Shown in pieces: positions 45,761-54,130 of a stretch of DNA of 64,000 nucleotides. Within the stretch, counting starts at the first letter, position 1. Every line of letters begins with the position of its first letter. Origin of the DNA: Bacillus thuringiensis (GTDB taxonomy: Bacteria; Bacillota; Bacilli; Bacillales; Bacillaceae_G); contig NZ_CP012099.1 of assembly GCF_001182785.1 (NCBI RefSeq), positions 2,974,501 to 3,038,500 of the forward strand, in the 5' to 3' direction. The translations under genes were made by a program, and so were the position numbers. The notes beneath the pieces are model-generated. The model was not told where the DNA came from, searched no databases, and saw nothing but the letters and a program-made list of their open reading frames with translations.

Positions 45761-46182
45761 ATTTTTACTTTCAAAAATATCTTAGCGTATAAGGGGATAG
45801 GAAACAATTCCCGGTATTAGGGGCCACTCTGGGATTTGATTACAAATAAAAAAGAACTTTATTCAAGTCCCTTTAATCTACGATAAAGATCGACCTAACT
45901 TACACATGTAATTTTTCATATTTGTTTAAAAATCAAATATATATTCTCTACACTCCCCAGTTATCAGTAGTTCATGTATTTAAAAATCTCAAAAGGTCCT
46001 TTTAGATTTTCTGAAGAGACTTTTTACTTAAATAAAGTATACTAAAAGCCGTAGGAGTTTAATGCCTACCACTTTGTAAAAGGATCTTGATTCACTATAA
46101 AATATCCTCTATAGGTTTATTCTTAAAATTTACTTTTAACTTGATGTTGATGTGACGTAATCTTAAATATTTAGAAATTTAA

Positions 46183-46212
46183 AAAGCCCCCTAATATTGT
46201 TAAAGGGGCTTT
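46183..46212 (-). terminator. Terminator of the 26-residue peptide gene
   Basis: AAAGCCCC pairs with GGGGCTTT across CTAATATTGTTAAA; on the minus strand AATTTTT-like T-rich sequence follows. It lies 47 bp beyond the peptide stop. Confidence 0.82.
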
Positions 46213-46258
46213 ACTCATACGAATGATAATTTTTATAAATAATTGCTAAATAGTGAAT

Positions 46259-46339
46259 TTACATAAATGCTTTTAGAAGCTCTTGAACTAATGGGATTGC
46301 TCCACCTATAAATTTTAAAACTGCCATTGCGATTTCCAT
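46259..46339 (-). CDS. 26-residue hydrophobic peptide under PlcR-box/cre control
   Basis: Twenty-six codons with GAGGAGG 7 nt before the ATG. The peptide runs MEIAMAVLKFIGG, then AIPLVQELLKAFM: no signal or cleavage motif, two Glu, two Lys and a hydrophobic face, so it could form an amphipathic helix like phenol-soluble modulins, delta-toxin or leaderless bacteriocins. The whole unit is in order: PlcR box, sigma-A promoter with an internal cre site, ribosome site, frame, terminator. This makes a real gene far more likely than chance despite the size. The function (cytolytic, signalling or antibacterial peptide) is inference. Confidence 0.65.
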   Translation of the reverse strand: MEIAMAVLKFIGGAIPLVQELLKAFM

Positions 46340-46392
46340 ATTATTTCCTCCTCTTTTGTTAGTACTGGGATGTGATTAAACTTTATACCCTT

Positions 46393-46421
46393 ATTATAGT
46401 AAACGCTTACATTTGTAACAA
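46393..46421 (-). promoter_or_regulatory. Sigma-A promoter of the 26-residue peptide gene
   Basis: On the minus strand TTGTTA (46421-46416), 17-bp spacer, TATAAT (46398-46393). The ATG is 54 bp further on. Confidence 0.75.
46398..46411 (-). promoter_or_regulatory. CcpA cre site TGTAAGCGTTTACT
   Basis: It fits the consensus TGWAARCGYTWNCW at every position and fills the promoter spacer, where CcpA binding should block transcription when preferred sugars are present. Confidence 0.75.
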
Positions 46422-46431
46422 TACATTTCTG

Positions 46432-46447
46432 TATGCAATATTGCATA
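46432..46447. promoter_or_regulatory. Perfect PlcR box TATGCAATATTGCATA
   Basis: A perfect palindrome fitting TATGNAN4TNCATA, the binding site of PlcR, the PapR-dependent virulence activator of the B. cereus group. It lies 10 bp upstream of the -35 of the peptide gene and 98 bp before the divergent 43-residue gene. Confidence 0.75.
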
Positions 46448-46545
46448 TTTATACGTTTTGACAATATTTGACCTCTATTAGTCATTCTTTAATGGTACCA
46501 TAACGAAGTGAGAGTCTTTAAGGGTTCTCCTTAATAGGAGGAAAT

Positions 46546-46677
46546 ATGGAGAAAGTGCAAGATATTTACAGTAATCTAAAATTTAAAAGTTGGTTTAAAC
46601 AAGTATTAGCTGTAGGAGGAATATTAGGATTCTGCTACTTGGTGTTATATGGTTTCTGTTTTTTAGTTGATATGTAA
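46546..46677 (+). CDS. 43-residue single-helix membrane peptide
   Basis: Forty-three codons with TAGGAGG 5 nt before the ATG. A charged N-terminus (MEKVQDIYSNLKFKSWFKQ) precedes one transmembrane helix (VLAVGGILGFCYLVLYGFCFLV). No family recognised. It is divergent from the 26-residue peptide gene across the PlcR box and has its own terminator 23 bp after the stop, so the pair may be co-regulated and could be a peptide with its immunity or partner protein (inference). Confidence 0.6.
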   Translation: MEKVQDIYSNLKFKSWFKQVLAVGGILGFCYLVLYGFCFLVDM

Positions 46678-46699
46678 ATATTATACAACTATACTAGTG

Positions 46700-46730
46700 G
46701 AGTCTTGCCTACAGAGGTAAGACTCTTTTA
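46700..46730 (+). terminator. Terminator of the 43-residue peptide gene
   Basis: GAGTCTTGCCT pairs with AGGTAAGACTC (one mismatch) around ACAG, then TTTTATTG. Confidence 0.82.
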
Positions 46731-46918
46731 TTGTACTTGAGATGAACAAACTACATACAATAGTCTTCAGTTTCTCTTTATGGTTCCTTGTTCCTCTATG
46801 TTCTAGACCCACTATTCCCTATCATTGAAAGTAAATAAACTTCTATTTAAAAATTTCCATTTATATTAAAAAGCAAAGCATAAGTTGTATTCCATTTCGG
46901 TACAATTTTTTATCTTTG

Positions 46919-46957
46919 AAAAGGACTTAAATCTTATTAATAGATTTGAGTCTTTTT
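46919..46957. terminator. Hairpin with T-run, gene unknown
   Basis: AAAAGGACTTAAATCT pairs with AGATTTGAGTCTTTTT (mismatch inside). No frame clearly ends before it. Confidence 0.6.
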
Positions 46958-47065
46958 GCATACGTTAATCTCTATATAACCATATAAATATAATATATTA
47001 AAAACAATTTAAATGCAAGAATACTTGTAGAGGAACCGCCAGCACTTCGGAAAAAAACAAGTTTA

Positions 47066-47117
47066 GCTAAAAAATACAATAAGCTGCCCATATGGACAGC
47101 TTATTTACATAATTTTC
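47066..47117 (+). repeat. Copy of the ~50-bp hairpin repeat (right)
   Basis: AATAAGCTGCCCATATGGAC, AGCTTATTTACATAATTTTC matches the inverted copy at 45498-45552. The core AATAAGCTG ... CAGCTTATT forms a hairpin. The two copies bracket the peptide-gene island. Confidence 0.6.
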
Positions 47118-47333
47118 TTTATTGGAAGTACACTTAAGGCCATTTTTAACTTAATAGGAGTCTAATATCTCAAGTTTCTTAGCTAATACCCAGCTATTTA
47201 GACCTAAATATGCATAAATATTGTAATAAAAATAATTCCCGTTTCTCAATGTTTCCTATAATCCTTTAATATCTTCATAGAATATAGGCCAACCTTGCAT
47301 TAAGATATTATATATATATTTCTTACTACAATT
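47118..47333. other. Decayed stretch with possible gene debris
   Basis: On the minus strand near 47150-47250 a frame without start reads LRNGNYFYYNIYAYLGLNSW then VLAKKLEILDSY and a stop. It looks protein-like but I cannot name the family. Nothing else was assignable. Confidence 0.35.
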
Positions 47334-47423
47334 ATGGACGGTATTATCCTTGTTGCAGTTTTAATTTTAATCAAGTCTATTGTAATTATACAGATTGAAA
47401 TACCTATTCAATTTCAAAAATAG
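47334..47423 (+). CDS. Possible 29-residue hydrophobic peptide
   Basis: Twenty-nine codons giving MDGIILVAVLILIKSIVIIQ and a short polar tail, then a strong terminator 18 bp after the stop. No Shine-Dalgarno sequence is visible, so translation is doubtful. The shape recalls type I toxin peptides, but no antisense RNA can be shown. Confidence 0.3.
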   Translation: MDGIILVAVLILIKSIVIIQIEIPIQFQK

Positions 47424-47440
47424 TAAAGGAAATGTATATA

Positions 47441-47475
47441 AAAAGATCACTTGTCTTAGAAACAAGTGATCTTTT
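47441..47475. terminator. Strong terminator
   Basis: AAAAGATCACTTGT pairs perfectly with ACAAGTGATCTTTT around CTTAGAA; works in either direction. Confidence 0.85.
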
Positions 47476-47622
47476 CATTAGATATACTGCAACTTGCTAA
47501 CAGCAGGTAATTGTTATCCTATTCATCTGTTCAATAGGTATTATAATACATTTTTTAGTTATATAGACGGAATTGTTTCTAATGAAATGAGACCAAAAAT
47601 ATTTCAAAAGGTACCATAAATT

Positions 47623-47669
47623 ATTTAGTGCTTTAAAAATGCAATTTTGAACCTTTCGAAGCACTAAAT
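47623..47669. other. Stem-loop with large loop
   Basis: ATTTAGTGCTT pairs perfectly with AAGCACTAAAT across 25 nt. It stands in the 411-bp gap before the YrrS-like terminator; no T-run, function unknown. Confidence 0.45.
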
Positions 47670-47752
47670 CAGGTAGGTTTTAATAAACTTCAAACTTTGT
47701 CTGCATCAGGATCTCACAATTGAGCCTGAGTAATTAATGCTGTCAACATAAC

Positions 47753-47783
47753 AAAAAGAGTCCTGATTGAAACAAACTCTTTT
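47753..47783 (-). terminator. Terminator of the YrrS-like gene
   Basis: AAAAGAGT pairs with ACTCTTTT across CCTGATTGAAACAA, 52 bp beyond the stop. Confidence 0.75.
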
Positions 47784-47834
47784 ATGAGTTTTTACAAGTA
47801 TAAACTTTTAAACACATAATTACATTTCTATTAT

Positions 47835-48536
47835 TTATTTTACCACTTGTACAGATGCTGGTTTCCACCCCTGATTCTCTACCCAATCAATATTAACCTT
47901 ATATTTTTTATTACTTTGTTTATCTCGTACATTACCGTAGGCTTTATTATTACCATTATTTCCAATAAAATCGAAAATCAATTGGCTCTCAGGAACATCA
48001 ACAGCATAAGAGATTGCTTTTTTCATCTCACTCCAATCTACTGTTCCTTCTTTAAATTTCATTTCAGGTTTTGCTCCTTGCTCTGTACCAATTGGCTTCC
48101 ATGACGGATTAGTTTGAGGATCCTTTTCTTGAGATACTGTTTTTTCTTCCTCTTTATTTTCATTTCCGTTCGTTTTTACCGATTTTTCTACTTTTTGTTT
48201 CCCTTCTAACTGTGCTGCTTCTTTATCTTCGCTTTTCTTTTCTTCTATCTTTGCTATTTCTTTATCTTCAGTTTTCTTCTCTTCTAACTTTATTGCTTCT
48301 TTATCTTCAGTTTTCTTCTCTTCTATCTTTGCTGTTTCTTTATCTTCAGTTTTCTTCTCTTCTATCTTTGTTACTTTCTTTTCTTGAGCAATTGCTTTCG
48401 TTGATGTATTAGAAGGGGTAAACAATTGGTATGTCACTATACCAACTGTCACTAATACCAAAGTAAATGCAATATTAAAAATTGCCTTTTGACGACGATT
48501 CTGTTGTTTTTCCTGAAATCTGCTTACTTGTCCCAT
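47835..48536 (-). CDS. YrrS-like (DUF1510) membrane protein with Lys/Glu repeats
   Basis: A 233-residue protein: short basic cytoplasmic start, one transmembrane helix (AIFNIAFTLVLVTVGIVTYQLF, about 18-39), a very charged linker with four 13-residue repeats (KIEEKKTEDKE-type, 57-108), and a C-terminal DUF1510 domain (NPSWKPIGTEQ ... GTVDWSEMKKAISYA ... VRDKQSNKKYKVNIDWVENQGWKP). YrrS of B. subtilis is a cell-division/peptidoglycan-associated partner of a PBP. This looks like a diverged, stand-alone paralogue with an expanded linker. Confidence 0.82.
   Translation of the reverse strand: MGQVSRFQEKQQNRRQKAIFNIAFTLVLVTVGIVTYQLFTPSNTSTKAIAQEKKVTKIEEKKTEDKETAKIEEKKTEDKEAIKLEEKKTEDKEIAKIEEKKSEDKEAAQLEGKQKVEKSVKTNGNENKEEEKTVSQEKDPQTNPSWKPIGTEQGAKPEMKFKEGTVDWSEMKKAISYAVDVPESQLIFDFIGNNGNNKAYGNVRDKQSNKKYKVNIDWVENQGWKPASVQVVK
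48213..48368 (-). repeat. Four tandem 39-bp repeats inside the YrrS-like gene
   Basis: Each unit encodes K-[IL]-EEKK-[TS]-EDKE-x-x (13 residues). The copies are nearly identical in DNA, a substrate for slippage and length variation. Confidence 0.85.
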
Positions 48537-48773
48537 TCTTCAAACCTCCGTGTTTACTTTCTCCTCTACTCTTTATGTATTATCCCTAAAATTCTTAATA
48601 TTTTTATTAAACAATAGAAATAAACTACACTTTCCATACAGGATTTCATATCATAATAAAATTTGTGTTTTTTCAAGTATCTGACATATGTTATTCAAAA
48701 TAGTTTAATACATTAAAAATTGATAAGCTTCTGCATTTAAGAAACCTTCAATTTTATTCAAAGGTGATTCCAA

Positions 48774-49223
48774 TTACGTCCACATTAGATCTCCTGTAGA
48801 AAGCTTTTTAACAATTAAGCCTCTTCTTCCCTTATTTATAATTTTTAAATTAAATTTCCCTCTATAGTATAATAAAGATGTTTCGTTTTCTAATGGGGTA
48901 TGTCGTAAAATCAAAAGAGATTTTATCTCTTTTACCTTCTTTTCAGAGTAAATTTCACCACTAGGAAATTCTATTATTCCTAATGTAATCTTTAATTCGC
49001 TCTCATCAAAAGTCCACTCTTTATTAAGTTCTCTTATCTTTTGTATAAAGCTTCTTTTGGTTTGTCCTATATAGAGCAATGTTACATTCTTAGCATATAC
49101 TCTAGAGATTGCAAATATCCCCTTCTTAGAAGCTTCTTCCCTATTATAAAAGTCATTTATACTATACATGCCATACCACTTAATATGTACTGTTTCTATG
49201 AATCTCACCTCGTTTTTAGACAA
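48774..49223 (-). CDS. GIY-YIG-like domain protein
   Basis: A 149-residue protein whose GIFAISRVYAKNVTLLYIGQTKRSFIQKIRE segment (about 35-65) fits the GIY-YIG core (GIFAI ... LLYIGQT followed by an Arg/Lys helix). The remainder (EFPSGEIYSEKKVKEIKSLLILRHTPLENE) carries the expected late Glu and Asn. Such proteins are small nucleases, sometimes linked to mobile DNA. No partner gene lies close by. A ribosome site is weak, with GAGGTGAG overlapping the region before the ATG. Confidence 0.6.
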   Translation of the reverse strand: MSKNEVRFIETVHIKWYGMYSINDFYNREEASKKGIFAISRVYAKNVTLLYIGQTKRSFIQKIRELNKEWTFDESELKITLGIIEFPSGEIYSEKKVKEIKSLLILRHTPLENETSLLYYRGKFNLKIINKGRRGLIVKKLSTGDLMWT

Positions 49224-49690
49224 TATTATAATTTCTGAATGTTCAAATTATTATTGGTGCATATGCTTGATTACTTGAATTATAAATTGTGCTTTTCAAT
49301 AATACATTTTATTATTACTAATTTCAATAATGAAGAAAAATACAATACTATAGTTTAATTACAAAGCTGTATAAAAAACAAAGTGATGTCGTGCCACATA
49401 TTTTCTTTTTTTACAATATCAAACTATCGTGAACACAATTTTAAAAGTTATGGAATAAAAATAGAAATGTATGTACATACATTTCTATTAATTGAAGAAA
49501 CCTTCTTAATTGAGGTCGTACCCCAATTAAGAAGAAAAAGAGTAGAAATTTAATCTCTCTACGCTGTTGAAATTATTCAACTCCCAAAAAACTGTACATC
49601 TTCTAGAGATACTAATTTTCTAGTTTTGATGTTTTTATAGTGCTTGAGCGTGATATTATTCAAGTTTTTTCATTGAGAATGCATAAATAC
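49224..49690. other. Intergenic stretch with two palindromes
   Basis: No gene. A 30-bp perfect palindrome (49460-49489) and a hairpin CTTCTTAATTG ... CAATTAAGAAG (49502-49534) lie 12 bp apart. Confidence 0.6.
49460..49489. other. Perfect 30-bp palindrome
   Basis: AATAGAAATGTATGT and ACATACATTTCTATT meet with no spacer. It could be a cruciform, a dimer-binding operator or a bidirectional terminator core. Confidence 0.65.
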
Positions 49691-49737
49691 AAACAAAACC
49701 AGTAATACATCTTTTCTGTACCGTACTGGTTTTGTTT
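49691..49737 (-). terminator. Terminator of the serine hydrolase gene
   Basis: AAACAAAACCAGTA pairs perfectly with TACTGGTTTTGTTT across a 19-nt loop, 21 bp beyond the stop. Confidence 0.78.
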
Positions 49738-49757
49738 AAGTTCATCTTAAATTGTAG

Positions 49758-51842
49758 CTAGTTCACCGAGATTGCAAATTCCGATTTCGGTGCCCCAGCG
49801 AATACGATTGTTCCGTTCTTCGGAAGTTCCACCTTGTTATTTCCACTCACAATGGTGAAGTTGACGCAAACTCCCTTCTCATCATACACCGCAAATGAAC
49901 CATTTGATGGCAGCGTCACGGTCATCCTTTTGTCTGTTGCCGCTTGTGGAATTGTAAACCATTTCGCATGCCCATTTGCATCCAACGTAACTTTGGATGA
50001 TTGGCCTACATCAATTGGTTTTACATTAGATTCACTTACGTATAACAATCCAGCCATCTCCATATATTCATTGCCGCCTTCTGTATAGAAATGCGTTTCC
50101 GTCGTATCACGACCATTCATCACGGGTACTTGGATCTGATGCACCGCGGTGTTCGGACCTGTAATTTTTCTGCCATCCCAATAGCCTGCTGGGCCTTCCT
50201 TGCGAGTAATTTGAGTACTAAGATGTTTCGACTGAACAAGATATTGAATAGAACTAAATTTCTCGTTTACACGATAAAACTTAACACCTTCCCTCTTTGC
50301 CCATGCAGCAGCCGTTTTCTTCGAAAGCACGTTGTCTTCTAGTTTCTCAGCTAAATAGTGAGTCATCACACTTTGCCCTAAACCTGGATGAGACTTATAT
50401 GCGCTTTCCTTCAAATAAGTTCTTCCATTCTTCTCGGTTACGAAGTTGAGCTTGGAAGTACCCCCCTCATTAATAAAGCTTCCATCAGCAGTATATACAT
50501 ATTTTTCTTCTGGATTAGATGGTAAGAATAGTTCACCGTTCTTCGTAATTTCAATTTTGAAACTAGTTTCGCTATTGCCATAAAATCCTGCTTTCTTTGC
50601 TACGCCTTGAGGCATTTTGACTTTGACCGGCTTGCCAAAGGATTTGTTCGGCTTGATGTCCTTAATAGTACCTTTTTCTTTAAGCGTGGCGAGCAGCAAT
50701 TCAGTTGCCATTAGTTGATTTGTAGAGCTCCGTCCACCAGATGACAATACAGCCGCTGCTATTTTCTGTTCCGGAAGCACGACTAATATAGCATGTTGCA
50801 ATGCCGTATCGCCTCCCTTAGCCAAAGCTTTGATCCCATATTCACTGAATGGGTATAGTTTTACACTATCCCAGCCAAGACCATAGTTAAAAATATTCTC
50901 GCCAGCCCCCGGCCACATTCCTTTTTTATATTCCTCTTGCTCCATTGCCTTAACTACCTTATCAGAGAGGATTCCTTTTCCCTGTCCCATAAATAGTTGT
51001 GAGAATCGCACCATATCTTCTGACGTGGAAGATATGCCTCCCGTACCAATAACATTCACCGATTCAATTGGAAGTTGTCCTTGGTACGCCGGGTAATATA
51101 GTCCAGCCCGATTTTCATCCCTCCATTTGTTCTGCGGCGTTTTCGTATGATTCATCTTTAAAGGCCCTGTAAAGTTTTGATGTAGAAATTCAGTAAAGCT
51201 CATACCACTAACTCTTTCCACCAAAATTTCGGCCAGCGTAAAGCCATCGTTACAGTATACCGAGAAAGCACCAGGGTCCGCCTTCAAGTTTTGATTTGAC
51301 AATTGCTGTAACAAGGTATCATGGGCATAGGTATCATTATCGTTAAATAAAAATGCATTACCTAACGTAGAACCTTGCAATCCAGAGGAGTGATTCAATA
51401 ACATACGCGTTGTAATGCTTTTGTATCGACCGTCTTTCATCTTAAAATCAGGAACATAGCGGACAACAGGAGCATCTAAATCGACTTTTCCTTCATCGAC
51501 CAATTTCATTACAGCCGCTGTTGCATACATTTTACTAACTGAACCAATCCCGTATAAAGTATCTTTGGTTAGCGGCTTTTCCCCTGCCATATCGTTCTTG
51601 CCAGCCTGACCCGACAAAATAAGTTTTCCATTATCAATTAGTGCATACTGCACGCTATTCGCTTCATGAGACTTTGTAAGTAGCTCCGCCTTCTCTGCTG
51701 CAATCTTCTTCAGTTCCTGACTAGCTACTTCTTCACCAGTTACAACAGTAGTCTTACTTTCAGAAAATGCTTTCGCTCCTGTTGGTAGAATCATAGTTAT
51801 CGCTAATGCAGTAGCTAACACACCAGTTAGCTTATTTTTCAT
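49758..51842 (-). CDS. Exported PBP/beta-lactamase-like serine hydrolase
   Basis: A 694-residue protein with a signal peptide (KNKLTGVLATALAITMILPTGAKA) and a class C beta-lactamase/D-Ala-D-Ala carboxypeptidase domain (about 45-380). The SxxK motif is GIGSVSKMY (about 97-105), YxN is VYCND, and the third motif is near KGGDTALQH. About 300 C-terminal residues form beta-rich domains of unknown role. Homologues act as peptidases or esterases rather than true lactamases. AAGGAGG lies 10 nt before ATG 51842 (GTG 51845 is possible). It is visibly GC-richer than its flanks, suggesting transfer. It is next to a second, broken, serine hydrolase. Confidence 0.87.
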   Translation of the reverse strand: MKNKLTGVLATALAITMILPTGAKAFSESKTTVVTGEEVASQELKKIAAEKAELLTKSHEANSVQYALIDNGKLILSGQAGKNDMAGEKPLTKDTLYGIGSVSKMYATAAVMKLVDEGKVDLDAPVVRYVPDFKMKDGRYKSITTRMLLNHSSGLQGSTLGNAFLFNDNDTYAHDTLLQQLSNQNLKADPGAFSVYCNDGFTLAEILVERVSGMSFTEFLHQNFTGPLKMNHTKTPQNKWRDENRAGLYYPAYQGQLPIESVNVIGTGGISSTSEDMVRFSQLFMGQGKGILSDKVVKAMEQEEYKKGMWPGAGENIFNYGLGWDSVKLYPFSEYGIKALAKGGDTALQHAILVVLPEQKIAAAVLSSGGRSSTNQLMATELLLATLKEKGTIKDIKPNKSFGKPVKVKMPQGVAKKAGFYGNSETSFKIEITKNGELFLPSNPEEKYVYTADGSFINEGGTSKLNFVTEKNGRTYLKESAYKSHPGLGQSVMTHYLAEKLEDNVLSKKTAAAWAKREGVKFYRVNEKFSSIQYLVQSKHLSTQITRKEGPAGYWDGRKITGPNTAVHQIQVPVMNGRDTTETHFYTEGGNEYMEMAGLLYVSESNVKPIDVGQSSKVTLDANGHAKWFTIPQAATDKRMTVTLPSNGSFAVYDEKGVCVNFTIVSGNNKVELPKNGTIVFAGAPKSEFAISVN

Positions 51843-51935
51843 CACGGAATTACCTCCTTAAATAATTGATCGTTTTCATCATTAATTTGTTTAACTATGA
51901 AACTATGATAAATTTTACCCGTTTTTACTTTTAGA

Positions 51936-53101
51936 CTACTTGCTAAATTCAGCAAGTAAAATATTTTTAAAAGGAGGAGGACTATCAGCTATAAGGCTGT
52001 TCACATTGACGGCCAATGTATGCTTGCCTCCAAGTGTGCCCCCAGCAAAAGTTAAAAAGCCAGGAATGGTTCCTCCATGCCCCCATATCGATTCACCGTT
52101 TGAAAGCTTCATTTTGAAAATTCCAAGCCCGGAATCGCCAAGCTCATCTACTCCTGTAGGGACTGTTGTAAGCATTTGCTTTAGTTGCTGTTCTTTCAGT
52201 AATTTGCCTCCAAGTAAATAAGAAAAGAATTTGTTTAAATCATCAGCTGTAGAAATCATCTCTCCGGCCGAGCTCCCCGTACTTGGGTTATAATAAGTAA
52301 CATCTTTTGGCTCACTTGCTCTGTCTAATTGGATATATCCACGGGCATGCTTAGTTCCTGGAATCACACTTGAATTTCCAGGTAAGAATGTATTTGATAA
52401 TTCAAGTGGTTCAATAATTCGATTTTCAATCTCTTCCGCATAGCTGTTCCCAGTTACTTTTTCAATAAGAATTCCTAGTAATACATATCCTGTATTTGAA
52501 TACGACCAACTCTTTCCTGGAGCAAAATCTGGAGGCATGGATATTCCCATCTTTACTAATTCTTCAGCAGTATAAGATTTTTTGTATCCATCATATTAAA
52601 ATCCTTTGACCCTGTGTAATTAGCGATACCACTTGTGTGATTCAATAATTGCCGGATAGTAATCTGTTTATCATCATATCCATTTCCTTGAATGACACCA
52701 GGCAACCATCTTTCAATAGAATCGTCTAGATTTAGGCGGTTTTCTCCTGCTAATTGAAGTACAACTGTTGCAGTGAACGTCTTTGTCACGCTGCCAATTC
52801 GAAATCGAAAATCTGTTTTCATTGGTTTCTTGGTACTTAGATCCGCTACACCAGCCGCATAACTCCATGTTTTTCCACCCTCAGAAGTTTTAGCAAGTAT
52901 CCCTGGATATCCAAGTTTCAATGTATCCCGCATTGCCTCCTTGACGGAATTACGGTCTCTTTGATTGCTTGTTTGTAACGAGTTAGATACATTTTGAATG
53001 GACTCCGCTTTTACACTTGAGGTTAGAGGTGTATAAAACAGGGAACCTCCAGTTATTAAAAGAGCTAAACCTGTACATGTAATTTGACTATGCTTTTTCA
53101 T
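51936..53101 (-). pseudogene. Frameshifted serine D-Ala-D-Ala carboxypeptidase (DD-peptidase/beta-lactamase fold)
   Basis: Two frames together make a complete exported serine hydrolase: a signal peptide and SxxK (RIGSVTKTF) in the first part, YSN (WSYSNTGY) and HGG (WGHGGTIPG) in the second. The break lies near 52583: the codons D-T-K-N run into an A6 tract and read LILLKN-stop. Adding one A restores D-T-K-K-S-Y-T-A-E-E-L-V-K-M-G-I-S. So it is a single-base loss in poly-A, with all catalytic motifs intact. Either a recent mutation, a phase-variable site or a sequencing error. Confidence 0.88.
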
Positions 53102-53971
53102 CAAAATAATCCTCTCCCCTATTCATATTGTATAAATGGTTATTTGCTGTTTGGAACTAATCACACAGCTTTCTTCTTAACCCACTGCAAAAGGACGACA
53201 TTGAATCTGTAATGTCTCTTTTCCTCCAAACAAGTCTTATTAATTGATTTGTTTTTTATAGAAATATATAGTATTTTTCTCCTCTCACTCTTCTTTACAT
53301 TTTCATCTTACACAATGAAAATCTCTTTTTTCTTACCTCTTCCTTACAAATTCCTTACGTTCAAAATTACTTTTATAATTGATTATTTTTTATTTTAATA
53401 ACATTTAGTTGTATTAATTTGATAGGAATTTGACTTCACATAAAAGTTTATTTATTTTGAAAAATGAATTTAAATACAAATTAACTATTTAATATTCAAC
53501 ATCTCACCTATACATGTCCTAACATAAGTTCCTATCATCTATATGTATTATTTATTACAACAGCTTTCACGCTAAAAATAAGATATTTCAAAAAAGAGAA
53601 ATATAGGTATCTCAACAAGAGATTACCAATATAAACAATGTGAAAATGTAAGAACCCCTGTATTACTGCTGATTTCCCTCTAACTAATACAGTTTCAAAC
53701 ATTAGACACAAATACTACATGTAATGTTGAATTTATTACCTATTCAAAATTCTGTTTGTTCATTTTTTCTTAAAATACAAAAATATTCAACTTATAAATA
53801 TACAAGCTATAATAGGGACGTCTAGGGATAACCTATTAGCACCTTAGAAAATATCAACTTTCTAAAATTGGACAAGATGAAAAAATCACTCACAGAAAGG
53901 TGTGTAATCAAAAAGAAAATTCATTAAAAATTCTTTAGTAGCAAAAGACATCGCATTAGCTATGCCTTAGC
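53102..53971. other. Long AT-rich intergenic stretch
   Basis: About 870 bp with no assignable gene, RNA or repeat on either strand; some short frames have no ribosome site. Confidence 0.55.
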
Positions 53972-54070
53972 AATATCTACAATGTTGACGAGGTTATTGA
54001 AGCGATATAAAGGGATGGAAAACAGATGTCTCACGAATTAAAAGCAATAGTTTTAGGGGGAATTCTGGAC
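53972..54070 (+). pseudogene. Possible L-serine dehydratase fragment
   Basis: In plus frames, NIYNVDEVIEAI, a frame change, then MSHELKAIVLGGILD resemble the C-terminal segment of iron-sulfur L-serine dehydratase (xxDEVIEAMYxVGxxMPxELKETALGGLA). The rest of the gene is lost. It stands 200 bp before a serine-type transporter gene, which fits an old serine-use operon. Confidence 0.4.
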
Positions 54071-54130
54071 ATACTTACAATTTTTCAATCCTTATTCACT
54101 TAAATATACCCATCTACAATCAAAAGATTT

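Noticed and set aside
48213..48368. 39-bp tandem repeats as a CRISPR array
   Set aside because: Units are contiguous without spacers and stay in frame as a charged protein linker.
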